From contig NZ_CP019420.1 in assembly GCF_001984215.1 (NCBI RefSeq), positions 2,604,001 through 2,668,000 of the forward strand: a DNA stretch of 64,000 nt, in the 5' to 3' direction. A model generated the notes under the pieces. It was not told the DNA's origin. It did no database searches and was given only the letters and a program-made list of their open reading frames with translations. This document shows positions 41,482-50,720 of the stretch, piece after piece. The position numbers were made by a program, and so were the translations under genes. Each line of letters opens with the position of its first letter. Position 1 is the stretch's first letter. This DNA is from Mycobacterium sp. MS1601. Lineage in GTDB: Bacteria; Actinomycetota; Actinomycetes; Mycobacteriales; Mycobacteriaceae.

Positions 41482-42162
41482 CTAGAGGGAAGCCAGCATG
41501 TCCCTCATGGAATCGAGATCCTGTTGGTGGGTGCTGGTGATCATTCGGGCCATTGCAACCGCCGGAGGATACTGACCTTCCTCGATTTCGTTTTGCGCCA
41601 AGCTGATTGCACCCTCATGAAGCACAATCAGCTGTGACAGGAACAGCCGGCCGGCATCGGTGCCCCGGGTTTGCCTCAATGCGGTCAATTCTCGCTCGGT
41701 CAGCCGGCCCGGTGCGCTGCCATCCGCAGGAGTTTGGCTGATGGCCCATTGGTCGAGCCAGCTGCGCATCTGCTGGATCGCCGAACTCCGCGCTGTCTTG
41801 TTCCTGATTGCCAGGTCAGTCACGCGGGGCTCGACGTCGGGTTTACCCATGAGGATGTCACTTATCTCAACTTCCTGCTGTTGGTGGGGAATCATCTGGC
41901 GCACGAACCAGATATCGGCATTGTTGTGCGCCTCGATGTTTGCGGCCGGCGTCACGGTGGAAGTGGTGGCCGACATGGTCTGCGCCGTGGGAATCTCGCT
42001 ACCGGTGTCGGGATCGGCGCAGGCTACCGGGACGACCGACGCCACCAACGCGCTGACGATGGTGATTCGTTTCCACCGTTCTGTTCGACGGTGGTCTGGT
42101 AGCCAGTGACGGGGCCGCTCGCCTCGCGCACTGCCAGAAGCCCGCCAGACCGGCCCCGTCAC
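41482..42162 (-). CDS. DUF305-family exported lipoprotein
   Basis: A 226-aa protein of the DUF305 ferritin-like family. After a long charged N terminus comes a signal segment (RITIVSALVASVVPVAC) with a lipobox-like cysteine. The domain shows the paired HH/QQ motifs: FVRQMIPHQQQEVEISDILM and later LIVLHEGAISLAQNEIEEG, ending MITSTHQQDLDSMRDML. DUF305 proteins are often linked to copper or metal handling. No ATG, GTG or TTG occurs between the upstream hairpin and the signal segment, so the start is GTG 42162, overlapping the preceding small gene's stop (GTGA). Confidence 0.82.
   Translation of the reverse strand: MTGPVWRASGSARGERPRHWLPDHRRTERWKRITIVSALVASVVPVACADPDTGSEIPTAQTMSATTSTVTPAANIEAHNNADIWFVRQMIPHQQQEVEISDILMGKPDVEPRVTDLAIRNKTARSSAIQQMRSWLDQWAISQTPADGSAPGRLTERELTALRQTRGTDAGRLFLSQLIVLHEGAISLAQNEIEEGQYPPAVAMARMITSTHQQDLDSMRDMLASL
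42106..42162 (-). promoter_or_regulatory. Hairpin enclosing the DUF305 start codon
   Basis: Perfect 12-bp inverted repeat, GTGACGGGGCCG (42106-42117) and CGGCCCCGTCAC (42151-42162). In the minus-strand mRNA the 5' arm begins exactly at the GTG start of DUF305, so the start codon lies in the stem. Either an attenuator after the 62-aa gene or a fold that makes DUF305 translation depend on ribosomes arriving from that gene. Confidence 0.55.
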
Positions 42163-42347
42163 GGCGTCATCGCATACGCCGGCGGGCAATCACCCCGGCG
42201 CAGGATCAGGAACTGATCCGCCAGCCACACCAGAGCGGGACCGTTCGGATTCACGCCGGGCAGCAGGTCGAGCATTGTGTAGGCATCACCTACGCATTGC
42301 GCCAGAAACTCTCGCTCCTTTTGTTCCAGGCCAGCCTGAGTCGTCAT
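42159..42347 (-). CDS. Small hypothetical protein coupled to DUF305
   Basis: A 62-aa protein I do not recognise, preceded by GAGAAAGGAACCCC and an ATG. It is mixed helical (EQKEREFLAQCVGDAYTMLD, then LVWLADQFLILRRGD) and has two cysteines; it shows no signal peptide. Its stop overlaps the DUF305 GTG start, so it is the leading gene of a two-gene operon and perhaps a translational leader. The good ribosome site and the coupling are the reasons for calling it. Confidence 0.65.
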   Translation of the reverse strand: MTTQAGLEQKEREFLAQCVGDAYTMLDLLPGVNPNGPALVWLADQFLILRRGDCPPAYAMTP

Positions 42348-42786
42348 GGCGGGGTTCCTTTCTCAAGTCCATCGTGTAGCCGCGCGCCCACCCCATCGCT
42401 ACCTTGGCGCACGAACCGGGCGCGGTCGTCGGCCCGTGGGCACGAGGACGCAGCGTCTGATTTGCCCTCGTGAGTCAGGTGGAAGGCCTGCCACCTCGAC
42501 GCGCGGCCGGTGCGGTGACAGCGAAAAGCCGTCGACTGCACAGCCATGCAAGGTAACTGTGGCGTATCCGGCGCGTCCCGGCCGACCTCGAAACCGGGAT
42601 GCGCCCACTCGTGCTGACAGGACCAATCCTCATCGACATTTCTGACTTGCCGGGAGCACGCGCTTGCCGAATATGCCTGACAGTCTTGTTGTTCGGAGGT
42701 CACTGGCAGTCAGCGCTCACACGCTGTGGGTTGCCGGACCCTCGATACAACAATCTCGCGAAACCCCTCGAACCCAGGAGGAACTC
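42348..42786. other. Divergent intergenic region upstream of the chaperone island
   Basis: This 439-bp gap should contain the hsp20-dnaK operon promoter and that of the DUF305 unit. I looked for an HspR (HAIR) box and a CIRCE element and found neither. No coding frame is supported. Confidence 0.45.
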
Positions 42787-43242
42787 ATGGCATTGATGCG
42801 ATACGACCCGTTCCGTGAACTGGATCGGTTGGCTGAGCAGGCACTGGCCGGCACACGCACGGCGCACACTCTGCCGATGGAGGCGTTTCGACGCGGTGAC
42901 CAGTTCATCGTCGCTCTCGATGTGCCGGGCATGAAGAGCGATGACATCGATGTCACCGTTGAGCACAACGTCATCGAGATCACCGCGCGCCGTCGCCCGC
43001 TTCGCCAGGACGGTGATGAACTGATCGTCGATGAGCGGCCTCAGGGCGAGTTTCGCCGTCAGCTGTTTCTCGGTGACAACCTCGATCCGAACAGGCTCAG
43101 CGCGACATGCGACAGCGGTGTGTTGACGCTGACAGTTCCGGTGTCAGAGGCAAGCAAGCCGCGCAAGGTGCAGATCGGCGCCGCTGAGCAGAGCCAGCAG
43201 GCGATCCACGCTCCGTCCGCGCCACAAACAGTGGATGCGTAG
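42787..43242 (+). CDS. Hsp20-family small heat-shock protein
   Basis: A 151-aa holdase chaperone with an alpha-crystallin domain from about residue 35 to 125: GDQFIVALDVPGMKSDDIDV, TVEHNVIEITARRRP, GEFRRQLFLGDNLDPNRLSA and the closing DSGVLTLTVPVSE. The N terminus MALMRYDPFRELDRLAEQ is typical of actinobacterial Hsp20. ATG 42787 has an AGGAGGAACTC ribosome site; the frame is open upstream without homology. First gene of a chaperone operon running to about 52.4 kb. Confidence 0.93.
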   Translation: MALMRYDPFRELDRLAEQALAGTRTAHTLPMEAFRRGDQFIVALDVPGMKSDDIDVTVEHNVIEITARRRPLRQDGDELIVDERPQGEFRRQLFLGDNLDPNRLSATCDSGVLTLTVPVSEASKPRKVQIGAAEQSQQAIHAPSAPQTVDA

Positions 43243-43250
43243 GGCCAGTG

Positions 43251-43751
43251 ATGGTTGAGCATTCGACAGTGGCGACCTCGGCGATGCGACCCAATGAACC
43301 TGCTCGCCAGGTGATCGCCACCTTCGACAACTATGCCGACGCCGAGCGGGCGGTCGACTACCTGTCCGATCAGCGGTTCGAAGTCAACCGGTTGGCCATC
43401 GTGGGCCGTGATCTCGAGTACGTCGAGCAGATCTTGGGCCGACTCAACTACGGCGGGGCGGCGTTACGCGGCGCAGGCTCCGGTGCTCTGGTCGGCGTGC
43501 TGATGGGCTGGATCTTCGGTCTCTTCAGCTGGATCGAGCCGATCATCTCAGCCCTGATGCTGGCCGGCTACGGCTTGGTCTTCGGCGCTGTCTTCGGCGC
43601 ATTGATGGGCCTGCTGATCTACGCGCTGCAGCGCGGTCGCCGCGATTTCCGCTCCGTCAGCGCGCAGGTGCCCCGCCACTACGACCTGGTCGCCGACGTA
43701 GAAGTGGCCGACCGTGCACTGCAACTGCTCGCAGACAACCGAAAGGAATAG
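43251..43751 (+). CDS. General-stress-protein-like membrane protein
   Basis: A 166-aa protein whose first 70 residues resemble the YflT/GSP17M stress domain (VIATFDNYADAERAVDYLSD, VNRLAIVGRDLEYVE). Two adjacent hydrophobic helices with glycine zippers follow (GALVGVLMGWIFGLF and LMLAGYGLVFGAVFGALMGL), then a soluble tail. ATG 43251, 8 bp after hsp20 and 3 bp before dnaK, so it belongs to the chaperone operon. Function unknown; a membrane-stress role is inferred from context. Confidence 0.8.
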   Translation: MVEHSTVATSAMRPNEPARQVIATFDNYADAERAVDYLSDQRFEVNRLAIVGRDLEYVEQILGRLNYGGAALRGAGSGALVGVLMGWIFGLFSWIEPIISALMLAGYGLVFGAVFGALMGLLIYALQRGRRDFRSVSAQVPRHYDLVADVEVADRALQLLADNRKE

Positions 43752-43754
43752 ATC

Positions 43755-45638
43755 ATGGCCACAGCGGTAGGCATCGACCTGGGAACAACCAACTCGGTGA
43801 TCGCCGCCTGGCAGGGCGGGGAACCGATCGTGATCCCCAACACCGAAGGAGCGCGCACGACGCCGTCGGTGGTGGCGTTCACCGAAAGCGGGGAGCGCCT
43901 GGTCGGACAGCTGGCCAGGCGGCAGTCGGTCATGAATCCCAAGGGAACCATCTACTCGGCTAAGCGCTTCATCGGCCGACGGTTCGACGAGATATCGGAA
44001 GAAGCCAAGGCGGTCAGCTTCGACGTTGTCGAGGGTGAGGGAGGCGCCGCCCGGTTCGACGTGCGCGGCAAGAAGTACTCCCCTGAGGAGATCAGCGCGC
44101 AGGTGTTGCGCAAACTTGTCGACGACGCCGGAAAGTTCCTCGGTGAACGCGTCAAAGAGGCGGTGATCACCGTCCCGGCGTATTTCAACGACGCCCAGCG
44201 CAACGCCACCAAGGACGCCGGCCGAATCGCCGGGCTGGAGGTGCTGCGCATCATCAACGAGCCCACCGCCGCGGCGCTGGCCTACGGGCTGGACAAAAAG
44301 GGGCACGAGACGGTGCTCGTCTTCGACCTCGGTGGCGGCACGTTCGATGTGAGTCTGCTCGACGTGGGCGACGGTGTGGTCGAAGTGCGTGCCACGTCCG
44401 GTGATTCACACCTGGGTGGTGATGATTTCGATCGCCGGCTCGTGGAGTACCTCGCCGACGAGTTCCAGCGCGCAGAGAACATCGATTTGCGCAAGGATCC
44501 ACAGGCGCTGCAGCGACTGTTCGAGGCGGCCGAGAAGGCCAAGGTCGAACTGTCGTCGATGGCGCAGACCCAGGTCAATCTGCCGTTCGTCACCGCCGAC
44601 GCCAGCGGACCCAAGCATTTGACCACCACGATCATGCGATCGAAGTTCGAGGATCTGACCGCGGATCTGGTCGAGCGAACGATGGGCCCGGTCAAGCAGG
44701 CGATGAGCGACGCCAAGGTGAGTGCGAATGACATCGACGAGGTGATCCTGGTCGGCGGGTCCACCCGGATCCCCGCAGTCCAAGCCTTGGTGCGCCGGCT
44801 CACCGGCGGCAAAGACCCCAACATGAGTGTCAATCCGGATGAGGTGGTCGCGCTCGGCGCCGCAATCCAGGCCGGAGTGCTCAAGGGCGAGGTCTCTGAT
44901 GTTCTGCTACTCGATGTCACGCCGCTATCGCTCGGTGTGGAGACCGCAGGCGGGCTGATGACCAAGATCATCGAGCGCAACACCACCATCCCCGTACGCC
45001 GCAGCGAGGTGTTCACCACTGCGGCCGACAGCCAGCCGGCCGTGGACATCGTTGTGCTGCAGGGTGAACGGGAGTTGGCCAGGGACAACCGGGTGCTCGG
45101 CCGTTTCAAGCTGGAGAACATCAGACCGGCGCCCAGGGGTGAGCCGCAGGTCGAGGTGACCTTCGATGTCGACGCCAACGGCATTCTGCACGTCACCGCA
45201 CGGGACCAGGACACCGGCGCCGAGCAGAGCATCACCATCAGCGAGCAGTCCAACCTCGACAAGAACGAGGTTGAGCGGATGCTCGCCGATGCCGAGGCGA
45301 ACCGACGCGAGGACGAGCGACTGCGCGAGACCGTCGAGGCGCGCAACGCACTCGACTCGGCGGCGTACCAGGTAGAGCGCAGACTTGCCGAGCTGGGCGA
45401 GCAGGCGGCGCCGCATGATCGGGCACGCGCCGAGATGTTGGTTGCCGATGCACGTCAAGCTGTTGCACAAGACGCACCGTTGGATCGAGTGCAGGCTCTG
45501 ACATCTGAGCTACAACAGGTGCTTTATGGATTGCAGCCCATGTCCTCCGGTGGAGGGAACGGGCAGCCCACCGACAACGGCCAGGCCTCTCCCGTGGGTG
45601 ATGACGATGTGGTCGACGCCGAGTTCGACCGGAGTTGA
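43755..45638 (+). CDS. dnaK: Molecular chaperone DnaK (Hsp70)
   Basis: Full-length Hsp70, 627 aa. ATPase domain motifs: [58 protein letters not shown]. Substrate domain: [20 protein letters not shown] and [15 protein letters not shown]; the C terminus ends [12 protein letters not shown]. Probably a second DnaK copy beyond the housekeeping one, because it sits in an Hsp20-DnaK-GrpE-DnaJ-ClpB island without hspR. It works with GrpE, DnaJ and ClpB encoded directly downstream. Confidence 0.95.
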   Translation: MATAVGIDLGTTNSVIAAWQGGEPIVIPNTEGARTTPSVVAFTESGERLVGQLARRQSVMNPKGTIYSAKRFIGRRFDEISEEAKAVSFDVVEGEGGAARFDVRGKKYSPEEISAQVLRKLVDDAGKFLGERVKEAVITVPAYFNDAQRNATKDAGRIAGLEVLRIINEPTAAALAYGLDKKGHETVLVFDLGGGTFDVSLLDVGDGVVEVRATSGDSHLGGDDFDRRLVEYLADEFQRAENIDLRKDPQALQRLFEAAEKAKVELSSMAQTQVNLPFVTADASGPKHLTTTIMRSKFEDLTADLVERTMGPVKQAMSDAKVSANDIDEVILVGGSTRIPAVQALVRRLTGGKDPNMSVNPDEVVALGAAIQAGVLKGEVSDVLLLDVTPLSLGVETAGGLMTKIIERNTTIPVRRSEVFTTAADSQPAVDIVVLQGERELARDNRVLGRFKLENIRPAPRGEPQVEVTFDVDANGILHVTARDQDTGAEQSITISEQSNLDKNEVERMLADAEANRREDERLRETVEARNALDSAAYQVERRLAELGEQAAPHDRARAEMLVADARQAVAQDAPLDRVQALTSELQQVLYGLQPMSSGGGNGQPTDNGQASPVGDDDVVDAEFDRS

Positions 45639-45644
45639 GCCCCC

Positions 45645-46160
45645 ATGGTCAGCTCCGCAGAGCAATCCAAGGCCGAGGAACGGGTAGACGAGCATCCCTC
45701 AGAAGTAATTGTGGCCCCGCATGATTCGAGCGACGAGCTGGCCAAACTGGAGGATCGCTGGCGACGCGCCGTTGCCGATCTGGACAATGTGCGCAAGCGC
45801 TATGCCCGCGAGCTGGACCACGAACGAGCCACGGAACGATCGAGGGTGGCCGGGGCGTGGCTGCCCGTGGTGGACAATCTGGAGCGCGCGCTCAGTCATG
45901 CCGGCGAGCAGTCCGACGCGGTTGTCGCGGGCGTGCGGGGCATTCTCGAACAAGCTCTGCAGGTCCTCGAGCACCTCGGCTATCCGCGGAATGCGGAGGC
46001 AGGGGTGCCCTTCGACCCGGAGCGGCACGAAGTGGTCGGCGTGGTGGAGCAACCGGACAGCGCGCCCGGGACGGTTGTCGAAGTGCTGCGACCGGGTTAC
46101 GGCGAAGGCTCGCGACAACTACGGCCGGCGGCCGTAGTTGTCAGCCGCCGCGGGGAGTGA
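45645..46160 (+). CDS. grpE: Nucleotide exchange factor GrpE
   Basis: A 171-aa DnaK cochaperone. Long N-terminal helix ([26 protein letters not shown] region, residues about 28-60), then [15 protein letters not shown] and the C-terminal beta domain ([38 protein letters not shown]). ATG 45645, 6 bp after dnaK. The stop overlaps a GTG that could begin the dnaJ frame. Confidence 0.93.
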   Translation: MVSSAEQSKAEERVDEHPSEVIVAPHDSSDELAKLEDRWRRAVADLDNVRKRYARELDHERATERSRVAGAWLPVVDNLERALSHAGEQSDAVVAGVRGILEQALQVLEHLGYPRNAEAGVPFDPERHEVVGVVEQPDSAPGTVVEVLRPGYGEGSRQLRPAAVVVSRRGE

Positions 46161-46165
46161 GCTTC

Positions 46166-47074
46166 GTGGCCGGCGATTACTACCAGGTACTCGGGGTGTC
46201 GCGGGACGCGACAGCCGATCAGATCCAGCAGGCGTTTCGGACACTGGCCCGCAAGCATCACCCCGACGTCAACAAGGATCCTGGCGCTGAGGACCGATTC
46301 AAGGAGATCAACGAGGCCTACCATGTGCTCTCAGACCCCGAGACACGCAAGCGCTACGACCGATTCGGCGCGGACTTCCGCAAGGTCCCAGAGGATTGGG
46401 AGGAGCGGGTGGGAGCCGGTGCCGGCGGCTTTCGTGCAGGGGGACCCTCCGGGGCACGGGTGCGCTACGGCCAGGGTTCCGGCGGGGGAATCAACATCGA
46501 AGACCTCTTCGGCGACCTGTTCGGTGGTGGCGGCGGTTTCGGGCCGATTCCAGGTGCGGATCAGGAAGCGGTGTTGGAACTGACGGTTGAGGAGGCCTAC
46601 CGGGGCGGCAAGCGGCAACTGTCATTGGGTGGTCGCAACTACACGGTGAACATTCCCGCCGGCGTCCTCGACGGGCAACGGATCCGGCTGGCGGGAGAAG
46701 GGGGCCGGGGCAGCGGCGATGGACCCGCCGGAGATCTGTACCTGCTGGTACGTATCACGCCGCATCCCCGGTTTCGACTGGATGGACGCAACATCACCCT
46801 CGATCTGCCGGTCTCGCCGTGGGAGGCGGTGCTGGGGACAACTGTCGCCATCGAAACTCCTGGCGGCGAGGCGAAAGTCAAGGTTCCGCAGGGCTCCTCG
46901 ACCGGCCGCCGGCTGCGCTTGCGCGGTGAAGGAATGCCCAATCCGCGAGGTGGCGCGGGCGACCTCTATGCCGAGGTCAAGGTGATGGTGCCAGCCAAAC
47001 CCACTGCGCGGGAGCGTGATCTGTTCAAGCAACTGGCCGCCGAATCCACCTTCGACCCCAGGAGGTCACGATGA
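46166..47074 (+). CDS. DnaJ/CbpA-type J-domain cochaperone
   Basis: A 302-aa type-II J protein. The J domain (residues 1-70) has the HPD motif in [13 protein letters not shown]; a Gly/Phe-rich linker ([13 protein letters not shown]) and two C-terminal substrate domains follow ([36 protein letters not shown]). It lacks the CxxCxGxG zinc repeats of classical DnaJ. Start GTG 46166 has a GGGGAG site; GTG 46157 overlapping the grpE stop is an alternative. Overlaps the CbpM-like gene by 4 nt. Confidence 0.92.
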   Translation: MAGDYYQVLGVSRDATADQIQQAFRTLARKHHPDVNKDPGAEDRFKEINEAYHVLSDPETRKRYDRFGADFRKVPEDWEERVGAGAGGFRAGGPSGARVRYGQGSGGGINIEDLFGDLFGGGGGFGPIPGADQEAVLELTVEEAYRGGKRQLSLGGRNYTVNIPAGVLDGQRIRLAGEGGRGSGDGPAGDLYLLVRITPHPRFRLDGRNITLDLPVSPWEAVLGTTVAIETPGGEAKVKVPQGSSTGRRLRLRGEGMPNPRGGAGDLYAEVKVMVPAKPTARERDLFKQLAAESTFDPRRSR

Positions 47075-47388
47075 CCGCCCAACGCTACGTGCTGGCGCGG
47101 CGGTCCGAAATGCCGCTCGACGTCTTTGCGGCGCGCTGCGGGCTACACCCCGACATGGTGCGCCGACTGGTGGCGCTGGGCCTGCTGGGCTGCCGACGAG
47201 ATGCCCGCGGTCACTTGTGGTTCCCGGCTTCCTCGTTGGCCACCGTCGGGAGAATCCAAAGGCTGCGAACCGGTCTGGGGCTGAACTACGCAGCGATCGG
47301 ACTGGTGCTCGACCTGCTCGACCGTATCGACGACCTGGAATCGGCATCGCACCAAAGGAGGGCATCGCTGTGGACATCAACAAGCTGA
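47071..47388 (+). CDS. CbpM-like MerR-type chaperone modulator
   Basis: A 105-aa protein with a MerR-like winged helix ([39 protein letters not shown]) and a short coiled C terminus ([20 protein letters not shown]). Small proteins of this type next to CbpA-like J proteins modulate the J protein (CbpM) rather than only binding DNA. It is sandwiched by 4-nt overlap with dnaJ and 19-nt overlap with clpB, so it is an integral member of the operon. Confidence 0.8.
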   Translation: MTAQRYVLARRSEMPLDVFAARCGLHPDMVRRLVALGLLGCRRDARGHLWFPASSLATVGRIQRLRTGLGLNYAAIGLVLDLLDRIDDLESASHQRRASLWTSTS

Positions 47389-49994
47389 CGCAGAAGTCGC
47401 AGGAGGCGTTGGCTGAGGCTCAAGCCATCGCGACCCGGATGGCCCATACCGAGGTCGACGGTGAACACTTGTTGATGGCGCTGATTGATCAGTCCGAGGG
47501 CCTGGTGCCGCGGTTGCTTGATCAGGCGGGCGCCGACACCGCGGCACTGCGCAATGATCTCGAGCGTGAGTTGAACAGACGCCCGAAGGTCAGTGGCCCC
47601 GGCGCCGCGCCGGGCCAAGTCTCCGTCACCAGGCGGCTGGCGAACCTGTTGGATGCCGCCGAGCGGGAAGCCAAGCGGCTCAAGGACGAATACGTGTCCG
47701 TCGAACACCTTGTCATCGCGCTGACCGAAGAGGGTACGGCCAGCGCCGCTGGGAAGATTCTGGCCTCCCACCAGGTGACCCGAGATTCCTTCCTGGCTGC
47801 GCTGACCAAGGTGCGCGGCAACCAGCGGGTCACCTCGGCAACGCCGGAAGGCGCCTACGAGGCGCTGCAGAAGTACGGCCGCGACCTGGTCGCCGAGGGC
47901 CGTTCCGGCAAGATGGACCCGGTGATCGGGCGTGATGCCGAGATCCGCAGGGTGACGCAGATTCTCAGCCGCAAGACCAAGAACAATCCGGTACTCATCG
48001 GCGATCCCGGCGTTGGCAAGACTGCGATAGTCGAAGGGCTCGCCCAGCGCATCGTTCGCGGGGACGTCCCGGAAGGTCTGCGCGACAAGACCATATTTTC
48101 TCTCGATATGGGCGCACTGGTGGCAGGGGCCAAGTATCGCGGCGAGTTCGAGGAACGGCTGCAAGCGGTACTGGCAGAGGTAAAGGCCGCCGAGGGCCAT
48201 ATCTTGCTGTTTGTCGACGAATTGCACACTGTGGTCGGCGCTGGGGCGGCGGAGGGGTCCCTGGATGCCGGCAATATGCTCAAGCCGATGCTGGCTCGAG
48301 GTGAGCTGCACATGATCGGTGCCACCACCCTCGACGAGTACCGCAAGCACATCGAAAAGGACGCCGCCCTGGAGCGCCGATTCCAGACGGTGCTGGTGGA
48401 CGAACCCGACGTCGAGGACACCGTTTCCATCTTGCGCGGGCTGCGTGAACGCCTCGAGGTGTTCCATGGGGTCAAGATCCAGGATGCCGCACTGGTGGCG
48501 GCGGCAACTCTGTCGCACCGTTACATCACCGACCGCTTCCTGCCGGACAAAGCGATCGATCTCGTGGATGAGGCGTGCGCGCGACTTCGTACCGAAATCG
48601 ATTCCATGCCAGCGGAGTTGGACGAACTCACCAGGCGGGTGACCCGGCTCGAGATCGAGGAGGCAGCGCTGGCCAAGGAGACCGACGCGGCCAGCAAGTC
48701 ACGTCTCGAGGAGCTTCGAAGAGAACTGGCGGATCTGCGCTCGGAAGCCGGCGCTCAGCACGCACAATGGGATGCCGAACGGCAGGCGATCCGGCGGGTA
48801 CAGGAACTGCGCGGGCAACTCGAGCAGCTCCGGCATGAGACCGAAGAAGCCGAACGCAATTACGACCTCAATCGGGCCGCCGAGTTACGCTACGGCCAGA
48901 TGACCGAACTGGAAAGAAGACTGGAAGCGGCCGAGGCGCAACTGAAGTCCAAGCAGGGCAAAACACGGTTGCTACGTGAGGTCGTGACCGAGGACGAGAT
49001 CGCCGAAATCGTGGCTGCCTGGACGGGCATACCGGTCGCGCGGTTGCAGGAGGGTGAACGGGAAAAACTTCTGCGACTCGATGAGATACTGCATGAGCGG
49101 GTGATCGGCCAGGATGAGGCGGTCCAGTTGGTCGCCGATGCAGTCATTCGGGCCCGCTCGGGAATCCGCGACCCACGCCGACCGATCGGCTCCTTCATCT
49201 TCCTCGGACCCACCGGGGTAGGCAAAACCGAGCTGGCCAAGACGCTGGCCGCCGCGCTGTTCGACAGTGAGGACAACACGGTCCGGCTTGACATGAGCGA
49301 GTATCAGGAGCGGCACACGGTGAGCCGTTTGGTCGGTGCGCCACCGGGATACGTCGGCTACGAGGAGGGCGGCCAGCTCACCGAGGCGGTGCGGCGTAAG
49401 CCCTACTCGGTGGTGCTGCTCGACGAGATCGAGAAGGCGCACGCCGACGTGTTCAATACGCTGCTCCAGGTGCTGGACGACGGCCGGCTCACCGATGCGC
49501 AAGGACGCCAGGTCGACTTTCGCAACACGGTGGTCATCATGACCTCCAACATCGGATCGCATCACCTGCTCGACGGGGTCACCGCGGACGGGGAAATCAA
49601 GCCCGACGCGCGTGATCGGGTGATGGGCGAGTTACGCGGACACTTCCGGCCGGAATTCCTCAATCGCGTGGATGACATCGTGCTGTTCACGCCGCTGTCG
49701 ATGCCGCAGCTTGAACGTATCGTCGAACTACAGCTGGCGGAGCTGCGGGATAGGTTGGCCGAAAGGCAAATCAAGCTCGACATCACCCCGGACGCTCGCC
49801 GGATGATCGCCGAACACGGATATGACCCGGTGTACGGAGCGCGGCCACTGCGCCGTTACATCGCCCACGAAGTCGAGACCAAGATCGGCCGTGCGCTGCT
49901 GCGCGGTGACATTGCCGGTGGTGGGGAAGTTCGCGTCACGGTAGAGAACGGCGAACTCGCCGTGGACTATTCGGAATCGGCCCTCGCGGCCTGA
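47370..49994 (+). CDS. clpB: AAA+ disaggregase ClpB
   Basis: An 874-aa Hsp104/ClpB unfoldase. The N domain begins [20 protein letters not shown]; first AAA+ module Walker [14 protein letters not shown] and Walker [11 protein letters not shown]; a coiled middle domain (about residues 410-530); second module [15 protein letters not shown] with [12 protein letters not shown]-terminal [15 protein letters not shown] 47370 has an AAAGGAGGG site and begins the conserved N domain; the frame is open upstream. No ClpP-binding loop is apparent, so disaggregation with DnaK rather than proteolysis is expected. Confidence 0.95.
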   Translation: MDINKLTQKSQEALAEAQAIATRMAHTEVDGEHLLMALIDQSEGLVPRLLDQAGADTAALRNDLERELNRRPKVSGPGAAPGQVSVTRRLANLLDAAEREAKRLKDEYVSVEHLVIALTEEGTASAAGKILASHQVTRDSFLAALTKVRGNQRVTSATPEGAYEALQKYGRDLVAEGRSGKMDPVIGRDAEIRRVTQILSRKTKNNPVLIGDPGVGKTAIVEGLAQRIVRGDVPEGLRDKTIFSLDMGALVAGAKYRGEFEERLQAVLAEVKAAEGHILLFVDELHTVVGAGAAEGSLDAGNMLKPMLARGELHMIGATTLDEYRKHIEKDAALERRFQTVLVDEPDVEDTVSILRGLRERLEVFHGVKIQDAALVAAATLSHRYITDRFLPDKAIDLVDEACARLRTEIDSMPAELDELTRRVTRLEIEEAALAKETDAASKSRLEELRRELADLRSEAGAQHAQWDAERQAIRRVQELRGQLEQLRHETEEAERNYDLNRAAELRYGQMTELERRLEAAEAQLKSKQGKTRLLREVVTEDEIAEIVAAWTGIPVARLQEGEREKLLRLDEILHERVIGQDEAVQLVADAVIRARSGIRDPRRPIGSFIFLGPTGVGKTELAKTLAAALFDSEDNTVRLDMSEYQERHTVSRLVGAPPGYVGYEEGGQLTEAVRRKPYSVVLLDEIEKAHADVFNTLLQVLDDGRLTDAQGRQVDFRNTVVIMTSNIGSHHLLDGVTADGEIKPDARDRVMGELRGHFRPEFLNRVDDIVLFTPLSMPQLERIVELQLAELRDRLAERQIKLDITPDARRMIAEHGYDPVYGARPLRRYIAHEVETKIGRALLRGDIAGGGEVRVTVENGELAVDYSESALAA

Positions 49995-50007
49995 TGGAGG
50001 AGGCGAC

Positions 50008-50460
50008 ATGGATTCAGACATCGTGACATGTCCGCACTGCGGAAAGCGCAATCGAGTGGCCGCGGCGGCTTCGGGCAAGCCCCGGTGTGCCAACTGCCAC
50101 CAGTGGCTGCCGTGGATCGCTGAGGCCGGCGACGGAAACTTCGCTGACATTGCCGAAAAGGCCTCGGTGCCGGTTCTTGTGGACCTGTGGGCGACCTGGT
50201 GTGGGCCGTGCCGCATGGTCAGTCCGGCGCTGGAGCGTCTTGCAGGTGAACGCGCCGGACAACTCAAATTGGTCAAGGTCGATGTGGACAAGGCGCCGGC
50301 GACTTCGCAACGGTTCACGGTCAAGGCGGTGCCGACGCTCCTGCTCATGGAGAACGGCGAAGTACTCGGGCGTCAGTCTGGAGCCGCTCCCGTTGCAGCA
50401 TTGCGTAATTGGCTGGATCAGGTGTTGTCTTCCGACAGTAGGAAGGAGACACAGCCATGA
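50008..50460 (+). CDS. Thioredoxin 2 (TrxC-like, zinc-binding N terminus)
   Basis: A 150-aa thioredoxin with an N-terminal zinc ribbon (CPHCGKRN and CANCHQ) before the thioredoxin fold. The active site is WATWCGPCRM; the cis-proline segment is VKAVPTLLLMENG. This layout matches Trx2, a heat- and oxidation-resistant thioredoxin. It follows clpB by 13 bp with a GGAGGCGAC ribosome site and overlaps the zinc-finger gene by 4 nt. Confidence 0.92.
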   Translation: MDSDIVTCPHCGKRNRVAAAASGKPRCANCHQWLPWIAEAGDGNFADIAEKASVPVLVDLWATWCGPCRMVSPALERLAGERAGQLKLVKVDVDKAPATSQRFTVKAVPTLLLMENGEVLGRQSGAAPVAALRNWLDQVLSSDSRKETQP

Positions 50461-50720
50461 CCTCGGTTGGTGTGGATCCAGACGTCGCAGCAATTCGGCG
50501 GGTACGCCCGCGGACCAGCGGCTGTGAGGAATGTCTGAGGCTTGGCACGCCGTGGGTGCATCTGCGGCTGTGTCTGACATGCGGACACGTTGGTTGCTGC
50601 GACTCGTCACCGATGCGGCATGCCCGGGCGCACGCGCACACGGTGAGCCATCCGATCGTTCGGTCCATGGAACCAGGGGAGAATTGGCGATGGTGTTATG
50701 TCCATGAGAATTTCGTCTGA
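50457..50720 (+). CDS. UBP-type zinc finger protein
   Basis: An 87-aa protein with a ubiquitin-hydrolase-type zinc finger (ZnF-UBP). Cys/His ligands run through TSGCEECLRLGTPWVHLR, LCLTCGHVGCCDSSPMRHAR and HAHTVSHPIV, ending in the GENWRWCYVHENF motif. In bacteria such stand-alone domains often flank redox flavoproteins, as here. Overlaps the preceding and following genes. Function unknown. Confidence 0.88.
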   Translation: MTSVGVDPDVAAIRRVRPRTSGCEECLRLGTPWVHLRLCLTCGHVGCCDSSPMRHARAHAHTVSHPIVRSMEPGENWRWCYVHENFV

